From: Streptococcaceae bacterium
GTDB lineage: Bacteria > Bacillota > Bacilli > Lactobacillales > Streptococcaceae
Assembly: GCA_022484805.1 (NCBI GenBank)
Contig: JAKVKP010000015.1
Coordinates: 1-60,515 of the forward strand
Length of the DNA: 60,515 bases
Direction: 5' to 3'
The position numbers were made by a program, and so were the translations under genes. Positions 59,056 through 60,515 of the stretch are shown in pieces; within the stretch, counting starts at the first letter, position 1; each line of letters starts with the position of its first letter. A model generated the notes under the pieces. The model saw only the letters and a program-made list of their open reading frames with translations, had not been told where the DNA came from and did no database searches.

Positions 59056-59098
59056 AAAGGAAGTAAAGACGTTATGTTTCGTCATTGCTTCCTTTTTT
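59056..59098 (+). terminator. Terminator after the IIBCA gene
   Basis: AAAGGAAGTAAAGACG pairs with CGTCATTGCTTCCTTT and is followed by a T-run. Confidence 0.9.
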
Positions 59099-59162
59099 AG
59101 TGTTTATTTTAATTCGATAAAGCTAGATTATTCAATTGATAGCTTTAAGAAAACCACTTGAA

Positions 59163-59178
59163 TAAACGTTTACTAAAC
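59163..59178. promoter_or_regulatory. LacI-type operator before the second alpha-galactosidase
   Basis: TAAACGTTTACTAAAC differs from the operator at 3003-3018 by a single base (ACT for AGT) and lies 56 bp before the gene start. It ties this gene to the galactoside regulon 50 kb away. Confidence 0.7.
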
Positions 59179-59233
59179 AATTATAATAGTTATAAATTGA
59201 ATTTACTAATTATTTATATAGAAAGAGGTACCG

Positions 59234-60515
59234 ATGTCAATAATCTTTGAGAATCAGCTTTTCCATTTGCAAAATAAAGAAATAAGTTATGTGATTTCAG
59301 TTGAAAAGGGGAAATATCTAGTTCAGAGATACTGGGGGCGAAGAATTGAGTCCTTTAACGGCGCTCGCCAACTTCAAATGATTGATCGCGGTTTTGCGAC
59401 TAATCCATATCCGGAAGAAAGAACCTTTAGCTTAAATAGTTTACCCTTGGAAACGAGCACTAATCAAAATGGAGATCATCGAATTGCTAATTATACAATC
59501 CGTTCAAGTAGTAATCATACAGTGTCTGATTTTACGTTTGATTCTTATGAGATTGTCCATGGAAAAGAAGAAATTATAGGTTTGCCATCGCTCGAAGCGA
59601 ATGAACAACAGGTTACAACGCTTATAATTAAATTGATTGATGTTGTTCAAAATTTAGAGATGAAGCTTTATTATCATTTGTTTGAAGAGCTACCCGTAAT
59701 TTCACGACATGTTACTTTTAAAAATCATAGTGGTGGGACGGTAATTTTAGAGAATGCTGGCAGTTTGCAAATCGATTTACCAAGCATTGAATATGATTTT
59801 TTAACGTTAGATGGTTCCCATACAGATGAAGCGACAATCAATCGCAGCAAATTGAGAAGTGGTATTCAGAAGATAGAAAGCATTCGTGGCACAAGTAGTC
59901 CACAGCATCAACCTTTTTTGGCGCTTTTAGAGACAAATGTAACTGAATTTTCAGGCGAAGTTCGCGCATTTCATCTTATTTATAGTGGCAATTTCCAAGC
60001 GCAAGCCGAAGTAGAGCAGTATGGCTCTACACGAATTCAAATGGGAATCCATTCCCAAGAATTTTCATGGCAATTGCAACCGGAAGCAGTTTTTGAGACT
60101 CCAGAGGCAGTGATGGTCTTTTCTAAGGATGGTTTAAATGGAATGAGTCAAACCTTCCATCGGCTATATCAAAATCATTTAATACCAGAACCGTTTAAAG
60201 AAAAAGCTCGACCAATTGTTTTGAATACTTGGGAGGCTAATTATTTTGAAATTACTGAAGAAAAATGCGAGCATCTAGCGACCAAGGCAGCAGAGGCAGG
60301 TATTGAACTTTTTGTATTAGATGATGGTTGGTTTGGAAAGCGAGATGATGACACTTCTTCTCTTGGGGACTGGCAGGAAAATTTAGATAAATTACCAAAC
60401 GGAATTAGTGGATTAGCCAAAATGGTTCATCAAAAAGGCTTACAATTTGGTTTATGGTTTGAACCCGAAATGCTCTCTCGAAATAGTCAGCTCTTTCAGG
60501 CGCATCCTGATTGGG
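59234..60515 (+). CDS. Second alpha-galactosidase, GH36 (cut by window end)
   Basis: The first 427 residues of a GH36 alpha-galactosidase run off the right edge. Key stretches align with the enzyme at 3032: IDRGFATNPYPE, FVLDDGWFGKRDDD and GLWFEPEM. The catalytic Asp residues would lie past the edge. RBS AAAGAGG is a little weaker than for the first copy. The protein is clearly diverged from its paralogue in the N-terminal half, so it is not a recent duplicate. Confidence 0.92.
   Translation, partial: MSIIFENQLFHLQNKEISYVISVEKGKYLVQRYWGRRIESFNGARQLQMIDRGFATNPYPEERTFSLNSLPLETSTNQNGDHRIANYTIRSSSNHTVSDFTFDSYEIVHGKEEIIGLPSLEANEQQVTTLIIKLIDVVQNLEMKLYYHLFEELPVISRHVTFKNHSGGTVILENAGSLQIDLPSIEYDFLTLDGSHTDEATINRSKLRSGIQKIESIRGTSSPQHQPFLALLETNVTEFSGEVRAFHLIYSGNFQAQAEVEQYGSTRIQMGIHSQEFSWQLQPEAVFETPEAVMVFSKDGLNGMSQTFHRLYQNHLIPEPFKEKARPIVLNTWEANYFEITEEKCEHLATKAAEAGIELFVLDDGWFGKRDDDTSSLGDWQENLDKLPNGISGLAKMVHQKGLQFGLWFEPEMLSRNSQLFQAHPDW

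Overview
The window is low-GC, Gram-positive DNA from the order Lactobacillales. Three things look most like a Streptococcaceae/Lactococcus-type relative: zinc-free ribosomal proteins L32 and L33 encoded side by side, a DUF1033 protein, and MET-box-like sites of the kind described for MetR/MtaR regulators of Streptococcaceae. I cannot name a genus or species. Genes are dense, strong RBSs are the rule, and several starts are TTG.

Region 1 (1-13.4 kb) is an alpha-galactoside and galactose locus. After cutC and rlmA come a LacI-type regulator, a GH36 alpha-galactosidase, a divergent AraC-type regulator, an MsmEFG-type sugar ABC importer without its own ATPase, and the Leloir genes galK, galT and galE. 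The same LacI-type operator (core TAAACGTTTAGTAAAC) recurs upstream of the regulator, the galactosidase, the importer and galK. It appears again at 59.2 kb before a second GH36 gene.

Region 2 (13.4-22.1 kb) holds cobalamin-independent metE with a MET-box-like site, DUF1033, a MerR/TipAS-type regulator, an unlisted 30-residue Fst-like hydrophobic peptide, mnmG behind a leader with an internal terminator, gdpP and rplI.

Region 3 (22.1-37 kb) is core physiology. It contains a yybP-ykoY Mn2+ riboswitch before a P-type cation ATPase, then mltG, greA, a liaFSR-type envelope-stress system, an M3 oligopeptidase, a CDF exporter with Mn-type metal-site residues, pcrA, truB and ribF.

Region 4 (37-48.8 kb) is sugar PTS territory. 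It has a beta-glucoside operon controlled by two LicT antiterminator (RAT) sites, a sucrose-type scrA/scrB pair with its own LacI regulator and two perfect palindromic operators, a Cof-type HAD phosphatase, a HemW-like protein and an unknown protein.

Region 5 (48.8-51.7 kb) is an AT-rich, gene-poor stretch. It carries an orphan ORF, an IS3-family remnant, rpmF-rpmG, and thiT under a TPP riboswitch.

Region 6 (51.6-56.7 kb) is the most interesting part. It reads metF, a stand-alone methionine-synthase reactivation protein, a MetH without its own activation domain, a DUF4430 lipoprotein and a CblT-like ECF S component. I read it as a self-contained cobalamin-dependent methionine module with its own vitamin capture and uptake parts. 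It is probably co-controlled with the distant metE through MET boxes.

Region 7 (56.7-60.5 kb) holds a sucrose-type IIBCA PTS permease followed by a second alpha-galactosidase cut by the window edge.
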